Below, piece by piece: positions 1-7,871 of a stretch of DNA of 64,000 nucleotides. The stretch is from CAVZTA01 sp963778025 (GTDB taxonomy: Bacteria; Chloroflexota; Limnocylindria; Limnocylindrales; CSP1-4), in the NCBI GenBank assembly GCA_963778025.1, contig CAVZTA010000001.1, forward strand, positions 117,885 through 181,884, in the 5' to 3' direction. Within the stretch, counting starts at the first letter, position 1, and every line of letters starts with the position of its first letter. The position numbers and the translations under genes were made by a program. Under the pieces are notes generated by a model, which was given only the letters and a program-made list of their open reading frames with translations, was not told the DNA's origin and did no database searches.

Positions 1-1
1 C

Positions 2-400
2 CAACGCCGCGTCGTCGAGCACGTCGAAGACGTCCCGATGGAGCCCGTCGCGCGCCGCTCGACCACGACCACGGTCGCCTCGGGTCCATCCGGCTCGACG
101 ATCGCCCGCCGCATCGTGATGCTGCTGTTCGGGATCCTCCAGGTCCTGATCGTCCTTCGGGTCGTGCTGCTGCTTCTGGCCGCCAACCAGGACAACACGA
201 TCGTGGCCCTGATCCTGAACCTCACCGACCCGTTCATCGAGCCGTTCCGCGGCATGTTCCGACTGGACGAGGTCCATGGCCGGAGCGGATCGATCTTCGA
301 CTTCGGGGCGCTCGTCGCGCTCGTCGGGTGGACGCTCATCGAGGCGCTCGTCCTCGCCATCGTGGGCATCGCCGACCGGCGGTCCGAGACCGTCGTCTGA
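2..400 (+). CDS. YggT-like integral membrane protein (5' end outside window)
   Basis: The frame is open from the first bases of the window, so the gene probably begins upstream; an internal ATG at 38 is the first visible start. After a polar, Thr/Ser-rich lead comes a hydrophobic helix (about residues 40-65), then the segment LNLTDPFIEPFRGMF and a second hydrophobic helix near the C-terminus. Two helices flanking a D-P-F-x-x-P-F motif are typical of the YggT family of small membrane proteins of unclear function. A second, shorter YggT protein is encoded at 52631. The family assignment is moderately sure and the function unknown. Confidence 0.6.
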   Translation, partial: QRRVVEHVEDVPMEPVARRSTTTTVASGPSGSTIARRIVMLLFGILQVLIVLRVVLLLLAANQDNTIVALILNLTDPFIEPFRGMFRLDEVHGRSGSIFDFGALVALVGWTLIEALVLAIVGIADRRSETVV

Positions 401-504
401 TCCGTCGGCGCCATCACGCGCATCGTTCGCCCCGTCGGTCCGGCGGGGCGAACGGCTGTCTGGGGCCATGCGCCGATGACCCCGTTCGCGAGGCGGTCCG
501 ATGC

Positions 505-510
505 TAGGCT
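505..510 (+). promoter_or_regulatory. Candidate -10 element upstream of the 556 gene
   Basis: TAGGCT lies 45 bases before the ATG at 556 and resembles TAnnnT hexamers found before several other genes in this window. No clear -35 hexamer is visible, so this is a weak call. Confidence 0.3.
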
Positions 511-555
511 GGCGCCGCCCACGAAGGACCGTCGGGCTGAGCGCCGGAGGGATCG

Positions 556-1204
556 ATGCGCCTGAGCGAATGGCGGGCCGAAGCGCCCGCGCGCGCCGCC
601 GTCGAGACGAAGGTCGTCGCGGTGCTCGAGCCGGTCCTCGCCGCCCTCGGCGCGGGGAAGGACCCGCATGGCTGGGCCGCCTGGGGCGAGGACTTCACGA
701 CGCGCTGGCAGTATCTCGTGCCGACCGCCACGGGGCTCGTGATCGCGTTCGTGCGAGTCAACGTGCCGGGGGAGGGGCCTCGTGCTTCCGTCAAGGTCGT
801 GCGCTGGTCGCGCGTCCAGGTCGGTGAGCTCGCCATGGAGACCCAGGGAGGCCATCGGCTGCTCTCGTTCTCGGTCGAGGGCATCATCCTCAAGGGCGCG
901 GATGCCGACGCGGATCGGGTCGCTGCGTTCGCGCTGGTCCTCCTCGGGGCGATCGACGGCCGGGTGAGCGACTTCGAGAAGGCCCTCACCGCCGTCGGCG
1001 GTCGTCGACGCTCGGGGGCCCGGGGACGGGCGGCGGCGACCTCGACCAGGTCGCCGGCAAAGGCGGCTGCCGGAACGTCGGCCGCGTCGAAGCCGAAGGC
1101 GTCCACGGGGAAGCCGGCCGCTGCCTACGTCCGCCGGCACGGGCACCGCGACGTCGTCGAAGGCGCCCGGGTCCAGGTCGCGCACGACCCGCCCCGCCGG
1201 CTAG
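556..1204 (+). CDS. Hypothetical protein with low-complexity C-terminal tail
   Basis: Not recognised. The first 140 residues look like a compact globular domain (FTTRWQYLVPTATGLVIAFV is the best-defined strand-rich part). An Ala/Lys/Ser/Thr-rich tail follows from about residue 150. As written, the frame runs on without a stop into the acyltransferase that begins at 1219. In the neighbouring frame, however, the same low-complexity tail continues and meets a TAG at 1202-1204, just before the acyltransferase ATG. I therefore treat them as two genes, with an indel near 1110-1135 hiding the stop. A real fusion cannot be excluded. Confidence 0.5.
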
Positions 1205-1218
1205 TCGCCCGGCGCCCG

Positions 1219-2048
1219 ATGCCGACCGCCCGCGGGAGCCGTGAGCGGCCGGCGTCCCTGCCGGGCCGGCCGATCGCCGGCTGGCGACGCACCCTCCGCT
1301 TCTGGATCAGTCGCCTCGTGGCCGGGCTCGTCGTCCGCGCCTACGTGCGGCTCCATGTCGAGGGCCGCGAGCACGTCCCCGCCCGGCCCGTCCTGTATTG
1401 CGCGAACCATCTTGATTGGCTTGACCCCATCTTCCTGATCGCCGCCCTGCCGGCGCGTCCGCGCTTCGCGCTGTTCGGCCCCAAGGAGGAGGAGATGGGC
1501 GTCGGTGGCCGGAACCGGCTGATGACCTGGACCGGCATGGCCGTGCCGTACAAGCCGGGCAAGAACGACCTGCTCGACACGACGCGGCGAGTCGAGGCGG
1601 TCTTCGACGCCGGCTGGTCGCTGGCGCATCTTCGGGGAGGGGCGGATCCACCGCGGCGAGCGAGAGCTGCTCCCCCTGAGCGAGGGCGCGGCGTACTTCG
1701 CCCTTCGGGCCGGCGTGCCGATCGTGCCGGTCGCCATCAACGGGACGAGCCGGCTCGGGTTCGGGCACGTGGTGCGGGTCCGCTTCGGTGAGCCGCTCGA
1801 GGCCGACCGGCAGACCGACGCGCGCGGCCGTCGAGGACCTGACCGAGCGCGTGAGCCAGGCGATCCTGGCCCTGGTCGCCGACTTCCCGGACCCGCCGCC
1901 GTCCGGCCGGTTCGGGCGGTGGCTGACCGATGCGTTCAACGACTGGGACGCTGCCGAGGCGACCCCGCCGCCCGTGCGGTCATCCCGTCACCTGCCGGAC
2001 GCGACGCCCGAGCCATCGGAGCCGCCGGCGGTCCCGCCCGGCGCCTGA
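1219..2048 (+). CDS. plsC: 1-acyl-sn-glycerol-3-phosphate acyltransferase (PlsC family), frameshifted
   Basis: The product would transfer an acyl chain to lysophosphatidic acid at the inner membrane to make phosphatidic acid. The acyltransferase block NHLDWLDP supplies the H-x4-D catalytic motif, followed by MGVGGRNRLM, then FGEGRIHRGE and PIVPVAINGT in the next frame. Two breaks are inferred: an extra C near 1630 (gcgcatc for gcgatc) and a two-base loss in a CG run near 1825. Reading across both restores a family-like protein of about 275 residues ending at 2048. The start at 1219 is the first ATG after the presumed stop of the preceding gene. Confidence 0.7.
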
Positions 2049-2099
2049 CCGGCCTCTGGCATACTCGCGGCGTCCCACCCGAGCCGCCCAGGAGGACCG

Positions 2100-2465
2100 A
2101 TGGTCGCGACCGGCCTGTCCGCCGATCCCGCCGAGTACCGCGCCAAGCTCGACGAGCAGTCCGACGATCAGATCGACGCCTGGGCGGCCGAGCTCATGCG
2201 GGATGTGGCCATCCGGCGCGGCGTCCTCAAGGTCGTGAGGGACTTCCAGGCGGCTGCCCGGCTCGACGATGGCGGATTCGAACGCGTGTTCGCGGCCGGG
2301 GGCGGGCCGCCGGCGAGCGTCGGGCGCGATGCCGAGGGCAGGCTGATGGTCCCCGCCATCACGCTCTGGGCGCTCCCGCCGGGGATCCGCTCCCAGGTGC
2401 CGGACGGGCGCCAGCGACTCATCGAGTACCTCGTCGCCAACTTCGACGAGCTCGTCTACGTCTGA
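2100..2465 (+). CDS. Conserved-looking hypothetical protein, 121 residues
   Basis: Not recognised. The ATG is preceded at good spacing by a strong ribosome site (caggagga), and a CATACT hexamer at 2058-2063 could be its -10 element. The protein is soluble and acidic in its first half, with a predicted helical start (SDDQIDAWAAELMRDVAIRRG) and a compact C-terminal half ending IEYLVANFDELVYV. No membrane segment or metal motif is visible. The neighbouring UbiA gene follows within about 60 bases, so the two could be co-transcribed, but no functional link is evident. Confidence 0.6.
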   Translation: MVATGLSADPAEYRAKLDEQSDDQIDAWAAELMRDVAIRRGVLKVVRDFQAAARLDDGGFERVFAAGGGPPASVGRDAEGRLMVPAITLWALPPGIRSQVPDGRQRLIEYLVANFDELVYV

Positions 2466-2520
2466 GTCCGCGCCCAGCCGGCCGCGGCGCTCGGCGGCGC
2501 CTGCCAGCGTCCGGGCTCGG

Positions 2521-3364
2521 CTGACCGGGTTCGCCCGGCTCGTCCATCCCTTCCCGTCGATCCTGGACGGCGTCGTGGTCGCCGTGGTGGCGATCGTCGC
2601 GGGCGGGACCGGGCGCCGACGCCGTCCGCCTCGGGCTGTCGATGACGCTGCTCCAGTTCACCATCGGCACGGTCAACGATCTCGAGGACGCGCGCGCCGA
2701 CGCCGGCCGGAAGCCGGGCAAGCCCATCCCGAGCCGGTCGGTCCGCCCCACCGAAGCTCGTGTCATCGCCGTCGCCGCTGCGGCCGCCGGCCTGGCGCTG
2801 GCGGCGGTCTCACCGGTGATGGTCGTGCTGGCGGTGGTCGTCCTCGGGATCGGGCTTGCCTACGACCTGTTCGCCAAGGGCACCGCGGCCTCGTGGGTCC
2901 CGTTCGCGGTGGGCATCCCGATCCTGCCGGTCTACGGCTGGCTCGGCGCGACCGGGTCGCTGCCCGACCTGTTCCGGCTGCTGGTCCCGGTCGCGGCGGT
3001 CGCGGGCGCCGCGCTGGCCATCGGCAACGCGCTGGTCGATGTCGAGCGGGACCGGGCGGCAGGGGACCGGTCCGTGGCCCTGGTCCTCGGGCGCGGGCCG
3101 GCGTCCTGGCTGGTGGCCGGCCTCCACCTGTTCGTGGCGGCCGTGGCCGTGCTCAGCCTCGTCGTCCTCGGGGCGTCCCAGGGCTGGGTGGTGGTGACCG
3201 CCATCGCCGCGGCCGTACCCCTGCTCGGTTCCCTGCTCGGGGTGCTGGCGGCGCGGGGGAGCGACCCGGCCCCTCGCGAGCGCGCCTGGGAGGTCCAGGC
3301 GGTGGGGATGGGCTCCCTGGCGGTGACGTGGGTCGCCGCGGTGACCGCCGCCACCTCGCTCTGA
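2521..3364 (+). CDS. UbiA-family prenyltransferase, frameshifted near the N-terminus
   Basis: A polytopic membrane enzyme of the UbiA superfamily, which transfers isoprenoid chains to aromatic or other acceptors. Both Asp-rich motifs are present: NDLEDARAD (NDxxDxxxD) followed by GRKPGKPIPS, and DVERDRAAGDRS. About eight hydrophobic helices follow. The first ATG in the main frame is at 2642, but the upstream frame encodes an in-family start (RLVHPFPSILDG, from about 2521) that joins after removal of one extra G in the run near 2612. The true start codon is unclear because no ATG, GTG or TTG precedes it in that frame. The substrate cannot be deduced. Confidence 0.7.
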
Positions 3365-3530
3365 GGCCATCGGCCGGGCCCGTTGCGGTCACGGGTCGGG
3401 CCTCGTCCGGGTGGTGGTGCGGGCCTGCACTGACCCGGTCGGCCGGGTCCGACGGGACGACCGTACGCCTAACGACGGGTCGGCCCGGCCGTTCCTCCTG
3501 GTGTCATCGTCCCGCGCTGTGGAGTCGTCC

Positions 3531-4167
3531 ATGCCCAGTCTGGCGCGCCATCTCCGGGCCCTCGTCGTCGCGATCGCGGTGCTGGCCCTGTCCGCCACGG
3601 TCGTCCTGGGGGCGCGTGGGCTGCCCTCGCTCACCGTCGCCCTGACGGGCTCCGGGACCACGGCCAGTGCCGGCGACGCCGATGCCCAGGGCGAGGACGC
3701 CGACGATCCCGGCGCGGACGGCGACGCACCCGATGAGGACGCCGCCGAGGACGCCGACACGGGCGCCGACGGCGACGCCGACGCAGCCCGAGGCGGCGGA
3801 GACGGGCGATGCGGACGCCCCCGAGGCCGGCGAAGCGGACGCACCCGAAGCGGGGGATGACGCCAGCGCGCACGGCGCGATGGTCGCGGAGGCCGCCGGG
3901 ATGGATACGCCCGACGGCTTCACGAACCACGGCGCGTTCGTCTCGTGCGTGGCGCGCCAGAACCACGGGCACCTCGCGCCGGACGCGACGCCGATCCCGG
4001 TCGACCAGCTCACGCCCGCGGACTGTGCCAAGCACGCCGAGGACGCCGCCGGCGGCGATGCCTCGGCTCCGGATGCGGCCCCGACCGCCAAGGCGAAGGG
4101 CAAGAGCGCGAGCGCCCACGACAAGACGCCGAAGGGCCACGGCCAGGGCAAGGGTCATGGCCACTGA
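3531..4167 (+). CDS. Secreted Asp/Ala-rich protein with conserved C-terminal domain, frameshifted
   Basis: The protein begins with a signal-peptide-like stretch (Arg-His, then LVVAIAVLALSATVVLGA, about residues 8-27). A very acidic linker rich in Asp, Ala and Gly follows, then a short domain with GFTNHGAFVSCVA and two Cys, and a Lys/His/Gly-rich tail. An extra C in the run at about 3788 moves the frame from the signal-peptide half to the C-terminal half; the two halves share the same acidic composition, so they belong together. Function unknown, presumably extracytoplasmic. A hairpin terminator follows. Confidence 0.55.
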
Positions 4168-4224
4168 TCGCACGTAGCCCATCCCGCGGGTCGCTCGCCC
4201 CTCGGCGACCCGCTCCCGAACGCC

Positions 4225-4253
4225 ACGAAGCCGGCGCCTGGCGCCGGCTTCGT
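4225..4253. terminator. Hairpin terminator between convergent genes
   Basis: A perfect 13-bp stem (ACGAAGCCGGCGC and its complement) with a 3-base loop lies between the plus-strand gene ending at 4167 and parB ending at 4292. There is only a short T-containing tail, as expected in GC-rich genomes. It could serve both strands. Confidence 0.6.
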
Positions 4254-4291
4254 CGTTCCTCAGGGTCGGCGCCGGCCCGTGCCGGCCCGGG

Positions 4292-5332
4292 TCAGAGCCC
4301 CCGGTCGCTGTCGCCGCTGCGGACCACCGCGATGGCGTTGTCGAGCCGGATCCGGGCGATCGTCAGGTACTTGGCCAGATTCGACCGGTCGGTCTGGCCG
4401 ATCGCGTGGAGGACGTCAGGGTCACGGATGACGTCGATGAGATCCTCGACGGCGTCGGCGAACCGGCGCTTGGCGTCGACCAGCGCCTCGTCGCCATGCG
4501 GGGCCGCACCGGCTTGGCCGGCCCACAGCGAGGCATCCGATGGCTCGTCGGCGGGCTCGGTCGCTTCGGCTGGTTCGAGGTCGGGGGCGACGTACTCGCC
4601 GACGGGGGAGTCATCCTCCTCCGGGACGCGCCGCCGGCGACCCTCGATCCGCTCGCGCAGCTTGATGAGCGTGAGCTCGCCACGGGCGACCTGGTCGGCC
4701 AGCTTGCGTCGCTTCTTGGGGTCTTCGACCTTCATCAACTCGTAGGCGTGGGACAGGGTGTCCTTGCGCAAAGACACGAGCTCACGGACCTCGGTCGGGG
4801 CGTCGGCGAGCCGGAGCCGGTTCTCGAGATAGCCCTTGTCCTTGCCCAGCTTCTCGGCGAGCTTGCGGATGCTGTAGCCGTGTTCGTGGACCATCCGGTC
4901 GTACATCGCCGCTTCGTCGAGCGGTGACAGGTCCTCGCGCTGGAGGTTCTCGATGATCGCGATCTCGAGCGCGGTGTCGTCGTCGATGTCCTCGACGATG
5001 GCGGGGATCGTGGGCTGGTGTGCGATCTGCGAGGCGCGCCAGCGGCGCTCGCCCGCGATCAGCTGGTAGCGGTTCTCGGGCAACGGCCGGACGAGGACCG
5101 GCTGCAGGATGCCGTGCTCGCGGATACTCGACGCCAGCTCCTGGAGCGATGACTCATCGAACGCGAGGCGCGGGTTCTCCGGGTTGGGCTCGATGCGCTC
5201 GACCGGGATGTTCCGGACGCCGGTCGTGTGGCGCGTGGTCTCGGAGTCGAGGAGGCTGAAGATGGCGGGCGACAGCTCGCCCTCTTCCGAAAGGCGACGG
5301 GCGGCGGCGGCGCGGAAGTCAGGCCTGGCCAA
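4292..5332 (-). CDS. parB: Chromosome-partitioning protein ParB
   Basis: A CTP-dependent DNA clamp that loads at parS and spreads to segregate the replication origin with ParA. The N-terminal domain carries GERRWRA (the CTP-binding box II). A helix-turn-helix region follows (YSIRKLAEKLGKDKGYLENRLRL in two parts, about residues 150-175), and then a charged linker. The C-terminal dimerisation segment includes an ALVDAKRRFADAVEDLIDVI helix. Length 346 is normal. Start and parA stop overlap by 14 bases, so the genes are coupled. The gene contains a palindrome (4759-4776) that encodes SLRKD within the protein; the same DNA site recurs nearby and is a candidate binding site for this protein. Confidence 0.93.
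   Translation of the reverse strand: MARPDFRAAAARRLSEEGELSPAIFSLLDSETTRHTTGVRNIPVERIEPNPENPRLAFDESSLQELASSIREHGILQPVLVRPLPENRYQLIAGERRWRASQIAHQPTIPAIVEDIDDDTALEIAIIENLQREDLSPLDEAAMYDRMVHEHGYSIRKLAEKLGKDKGYLENRLRLADAPTEVRELVSLRKDTLSHAYELMKVEDPKKRRKLADQVARGELTLIKLRERIEGRRRRVPEEDDSPVGEYVAPDLEPAEATEPADEPSDASLWAGQAGAAPHGDEALVDAKRRFADAVEDLIDVIRDPDVLHAIGQTDRSNLAKYLTIARIRLDNAIAVVRSGDSDRGL
4759..4776. promoter_or_regulatory. Candidate parS site 1 (inside parB)
   Basis: TGTCCTTGCGCAAAGACA, an 18-bp palindrome with one mismatched pair, in the middle of parB. On the coding strand it reads V-S-L-R-K-D-T. It is one of four copies within 4.7 kb and matches none of the standard parS half-sites exactly, so its role is inferred from position and symmetry. 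Confidence 0.65.
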
Positions 5333-6089
5333 GGTCGATCACCTCCCGAGCGAGCTCGCGGTATGTCTGCGCCGCGACGGAGCTACCGGCGTACGTCGTG
5401 ATGGGGCGTCCGACGAGCGGCGCCTCGCCGAGCTTTACGGTGTTCCGGACGATCGCGTTGAAGACGTGGTGGTCGCCGACGACGCGGAGCTCGTCCAGCA
5501 TGTCGCGAGCGAGGTTCGTGCGGGCGTCAAAGAACGTCGGCAGCAGTCCCAGGATCTTGAGGTCCCGGTTGAGCTTGTTGCGGATCGCGTTGATGACCTT
5601 CACGAGATTGGTGAGGCCCTTCATCGCGTAGTACTGGGTCTGGACCGGGATGATCACGCCATCCGCGGCGACGAGCCCGTTGACGGTCAGCAGCCCGAGG
5701 TTGGGCGGGCAATCGATGAGGACGTAGTCGTACCCCTCGAGATGGTCCTGGATCGCCTCGCGCAGGATCGACTCGCGACCGAGGGCCGTGAACAGCTCGC
5801 CCTCTGTGCTCGCGAGATCGATGTGCGCGGGCGCGACGTCGATGCCCGCGGTCTCCGTCGGCAGGATGATCTCGTCGAGCGTCGCGCGTCCATCCGACAG
5901 GACGTCGGCCATCGAACGGTTGACGGTATTGAGGTTCACGCCCAGGCCGGCGGTGAGATTCGCCTGCGGATCCATGTCCAGGCAGAGGACGCGGAAGCCT
6001 TCCTCGGCGAGGGCGCCCGCGAGATTGATCGCGGTCGTCGTCTTGCCGACGCCGCCTTTCTGGTTCGCGATCGCGATCACATGGGTCAA
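5319..6089 (-). CDS. parA: Chromosome-partitioning ATPase ParA (Soj)
   Basis: Walker-type ATPase that forms a nucleoid-bound gradient and moves ParB-parS complexes. It has the deviant Walker A KGGVGKTT (about residues 11-18), the Walker A' region LCLDMDPQANLT, and Walker B DYVLIDCPPNLGLLT. Length 256 is typical of chromosomal ParA, without the extra DNA-binding domain of plasmid type Ia proteins. It is transcribed ahead of parB in one operon. A TAGCAT hexamer on the minus strand (6142-6147) is a plausible -10. Confidence 0.94.
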   Translation of the reverse strand: MTHVIAIANQKGGVGKTTTAINLAGALAEEGFRVLCLDMDPQANLTAGLGVNLNTVNRSMADVLSDGRATLDEIILPTETAGIDVAPAHIDLASTEGELFTALGRESILREAIQDHLEGYDYVLIDCPPNLGLLTVNGLVAADGVIIPVQTQYYAMKGLTNLVKVINAIRNKLNRDLKILGLLPTFFDARTNLARDMLDELRVVGDHHVFNAIVRNTVKLGEAPLVGRPITTYAGSSVAAQTYRELAREVIDLGQA

Positions 6090-6141
6090 GAGGGCATCAC
6101 CTCGCTCTGGGACGGCGGGTCTGTGACGGACGGTGACCCGA

Positions 6142-6147
6142 TGCTAA
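6142..6147 (-). promoter_or_regulatory. Candidate -10 element of the parAB operon
   Basis: TAGCAT on the minus strand, about 53 bases before the parA start. It resembles the TAnnnT hexamers in front of other genes here. The -35 region is not obvious. Confidence 0.35.
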
Positions 6148-6177
6148 CGCAGGACCATCTGGCGGAATCGACGAGGT

Positions 6178-6220
6178 TGTCCACATCGTGGCCCTGTTGT
6201 CCACCATCGTTGTGGACAAC
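6178..6220. other. Cluster of three DnaA-box-like 9-mers (possible origin or DnaA-controlled region)
   Basis: TTGTCCACA at 6178-6186, TTGTCCACC at 6198-6206 and, inverted, TGTGGACAA at 6212-6220. TTGTCCACA is the GC-rich form of the DnaA box known from Streptomyces origins. They sit in the 228-base divergent gap between parA and pccB, next to a parS-like palindrome. Boxes 2 and 3 form an inverted pair that could also fold as a hairpin. No dnaA or dnaN gene and no strongly AT-rich segment is present here. Confidence 0.55.
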
Positions 6221-6275
6221 CAAGGTCACGCGCACGCGTACGAAGGGACGTCGGCCGCGACCTATGATGCGCCGA

Positions 6276-6293
6276 CGTCTTTGCGCAAAGACG
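6276..6293. promoter_or_regulatory. Candidate parS site 2 (intergenic, perfect palindrome)
   Basis: CGTCTTTGCGCAAAGACG, a perfect 18-bp palindrome in the parA/pccB gap, 25 bases upstream of the pccB start. It is the only one of the four copies outside coding sequence. It may also act as an operator for the divergent promoters. Confidence 0.65.
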
Positions 6294-6317
6294 ACGAACG
6301 CACGTCGGAGGGACGTC

Positions 6318-7871
6318 TTGGCAACGGACGACGACCGCAACGCCGCATTGCTCGAACTACGCGAGCGTTCGCTGCTCGGCGGGGGTCAGGCGCGGATCGA
6401 TCAACAACACGCGCGCGGCAAGCTGACCGCCCGCGAGCGCCTGGAGCTGTTGCTGGACCCCGGATCGTTCGTGGAGCTCGACGCGTTCGTGACGCATCGC
6501 ACGACGGCGTTCGGTCTCGAGAAGGAACGCTATCTCGGCGATGGTGTCATCACGGGCCATGGATCGATCGACGGGCGCCTGGTGTTCGTCTTCTCGCAGG
6601 ACTTCACGGTCTTCGGCGGATCGTTGTCGGAGGCCTATGCCGAGAAGATCTGCAAAGTGATGGACCTCGCGATGAAGGTCGGCGCACCGATCATCGGCCT
6701 CAACGATTCCGGCGGAGCGCGGATCCAGGAGGGTGTCGTCTCCCTGGGCGGCTACGCCGACATCTTCTTGCGCAACACCTTGGCGTCGGGCGTCGTGCCG
6801 CAGCTGTCGCTGGTGCTCGGACCGTGCGCCGGGGGAGCGGTGTACTCGCCGGCGATCACCGATTTCACGGTGATGGTGGAAGGCACGAGCTACATGTTCG
6901 TCACGGGACCGAACGTCGTGAAGTCCGTGACCCACGAGGACGTCGATGCCGAGCGACTCGGCGGCGCGACGACGCACACGACGCGCTCCGGCGTCGCGCA
7001 CCTGGCGGCACACGATGAGGCGAAGGCACTCGCGGCCGCGCGCCGATTGCTGGCGCACCTGCCGCAGAACAACCTGGCGGATCCGCCGCGCGGGCCGCAG
7101 GACGATCCGGCCGACCGGATGGACGAGTCGCTCGACACGTTGGTCCCGGACGCGCCGACCACGCCGTACGACATGCATGAGGTCATCCGACGGATCGTCG
7201 ATCGCGGCGAGTTCTTCGAGCTGCAGCCCGGATGGGCGGGCAACATCCTCATCGGCTTCGCGCACCTCGATGGCCGCAGCGTCGGGATCGTCGCGCAACA
7301 GCCATCGGTGCTCGCGGGCGCGCTCGACATCGATGCATCGACCAAGGCCGCACGCTTCGTCCGAACGTGCGACGCATTCAACGTGCCGCTCGTCACGTTC
7401 GTCGATGTGCCGGGCTTCCTGCCCGGTGTCGCGCAGGAGGACGGCGGGATCATCCGTCACGGCGCGAAGCTGCTGTACGCGTACTGCGAAGCGACGGTGC
7501 CGAAGCTCACGGTCATCACACGCAAGGCGTACGGCGGCGCCTATGACGTCATGAGCAGCAAGCACGTCCGCGGGGACATGAACTTCGCGTGGCCGACGGC
7601 CGAGATCGCGGTCATGGGTGCGGAGGGCGCGGTGAACATCCTCTACCGCGACCAGATCGCCGATGCCGACGATCCGGTGGCCACCCGCGCGTCACTCGTC
7701 GCCGAGTACCAGGCACAGTTCGCCAACCCGTACATCGCGGCCTCGCGCGGATACGTCGACGACGTCATCGTTCCGCACGAGACACGGCCGCGACTGATCC
7801 GTGCGCTCGAGATGCTCGAAGGGAAGCGCGACACCAACCCGCGCAAGAAGCACGGCAACATCCCGCTGTGA
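6318..7871 (+). CDS. pccB: Propionyl-CoA carboxylase carboxyltransferase (beta) subunit
   Basis: Moves CO2 from carboxybiotin to propionyl-CoA, giving methylmalonyl-CoA. The 517-residue protein has the two-lobed carboxyltransferase fold: QHARGKLTARERLELLLDPGSF at the start (quoted for orientation; key residues RGKLTARER), then GDGVITGHGSIDGR, FGGSLSE, the oxyanion-hole segment GGARIQEGV, GPCAGGAVYSPA, and in the second lobe VDVPGFLPG and KAYGGAYDVM. TTG at 6318 is chosen because it follows a GGAGGG ribosome site. The stop overlaps the next start (GTGA). Acyl-CoA preference is inferred from the mutase and epimerase downstream. Confidence 0.88.
   Translation: MATDDDRNAALLELRERSLLGGGQARIDQQHARGKLTARERLELLLDPGSFVELDAFVTHRTTAFGLEKERYLGDGVITGHGSIDGRLVFVFSQDFTVFGGSLSEAYAEKICKVMDLAMKVGAPIIGLNDSGGARIQEGVVSLGGYADIFLRNTLASGVVPQLSLVLGPCAGGAVYSPAITDFTVMVEGTSYMFVTGPNVVKSVTHEDVDAERLGGATTHTTRSGVAHLAAHDEAKALAAARRLLAHLPQNNLADPPRGPQDDPADRMDESLDTLVPDAPTTPYDMHEVIRRIVDRGEFFELQPGWAGNILIGFAHLDGRSVGIVAQQPSVLAGALDIDASTKAARFVRTCDAFNVPLVTFVDVPGFLPGVAQEDGGIIRHGAKLLYAYCEATVPKLTVITRKAYGGAYDVMSSKHVRGDMNFAWPTAEIAVMGAEGAVNILYRDQIADADDPVATRASLVAEYQAQFANPYIAASRGYVDDVIVPHETRPRLIRALEMLEGKRDTNPRKKHGNIPL

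Noticed and set aside
556..1791. One 411-residue fusion of an unknown domain with an acyltransferase
   Set aside because: A low-complexity tail continues in the adjacent frame to a TAG at 1202-1204 just before an ATG for the acyltransferase, so an indel-masked stop is more likely.
6178..6220. Simple terminator hairpin between parA and pccB
   Set aside because: The genes diverge, so no terminator is expected; the inverted pair matches DnaA-box sequence.
6766..6775. TTGCGCAA in pccB as a fifth parS-like site
   Set aside because: Only the 8-base core matches; the flanks do not continue the palindrome.
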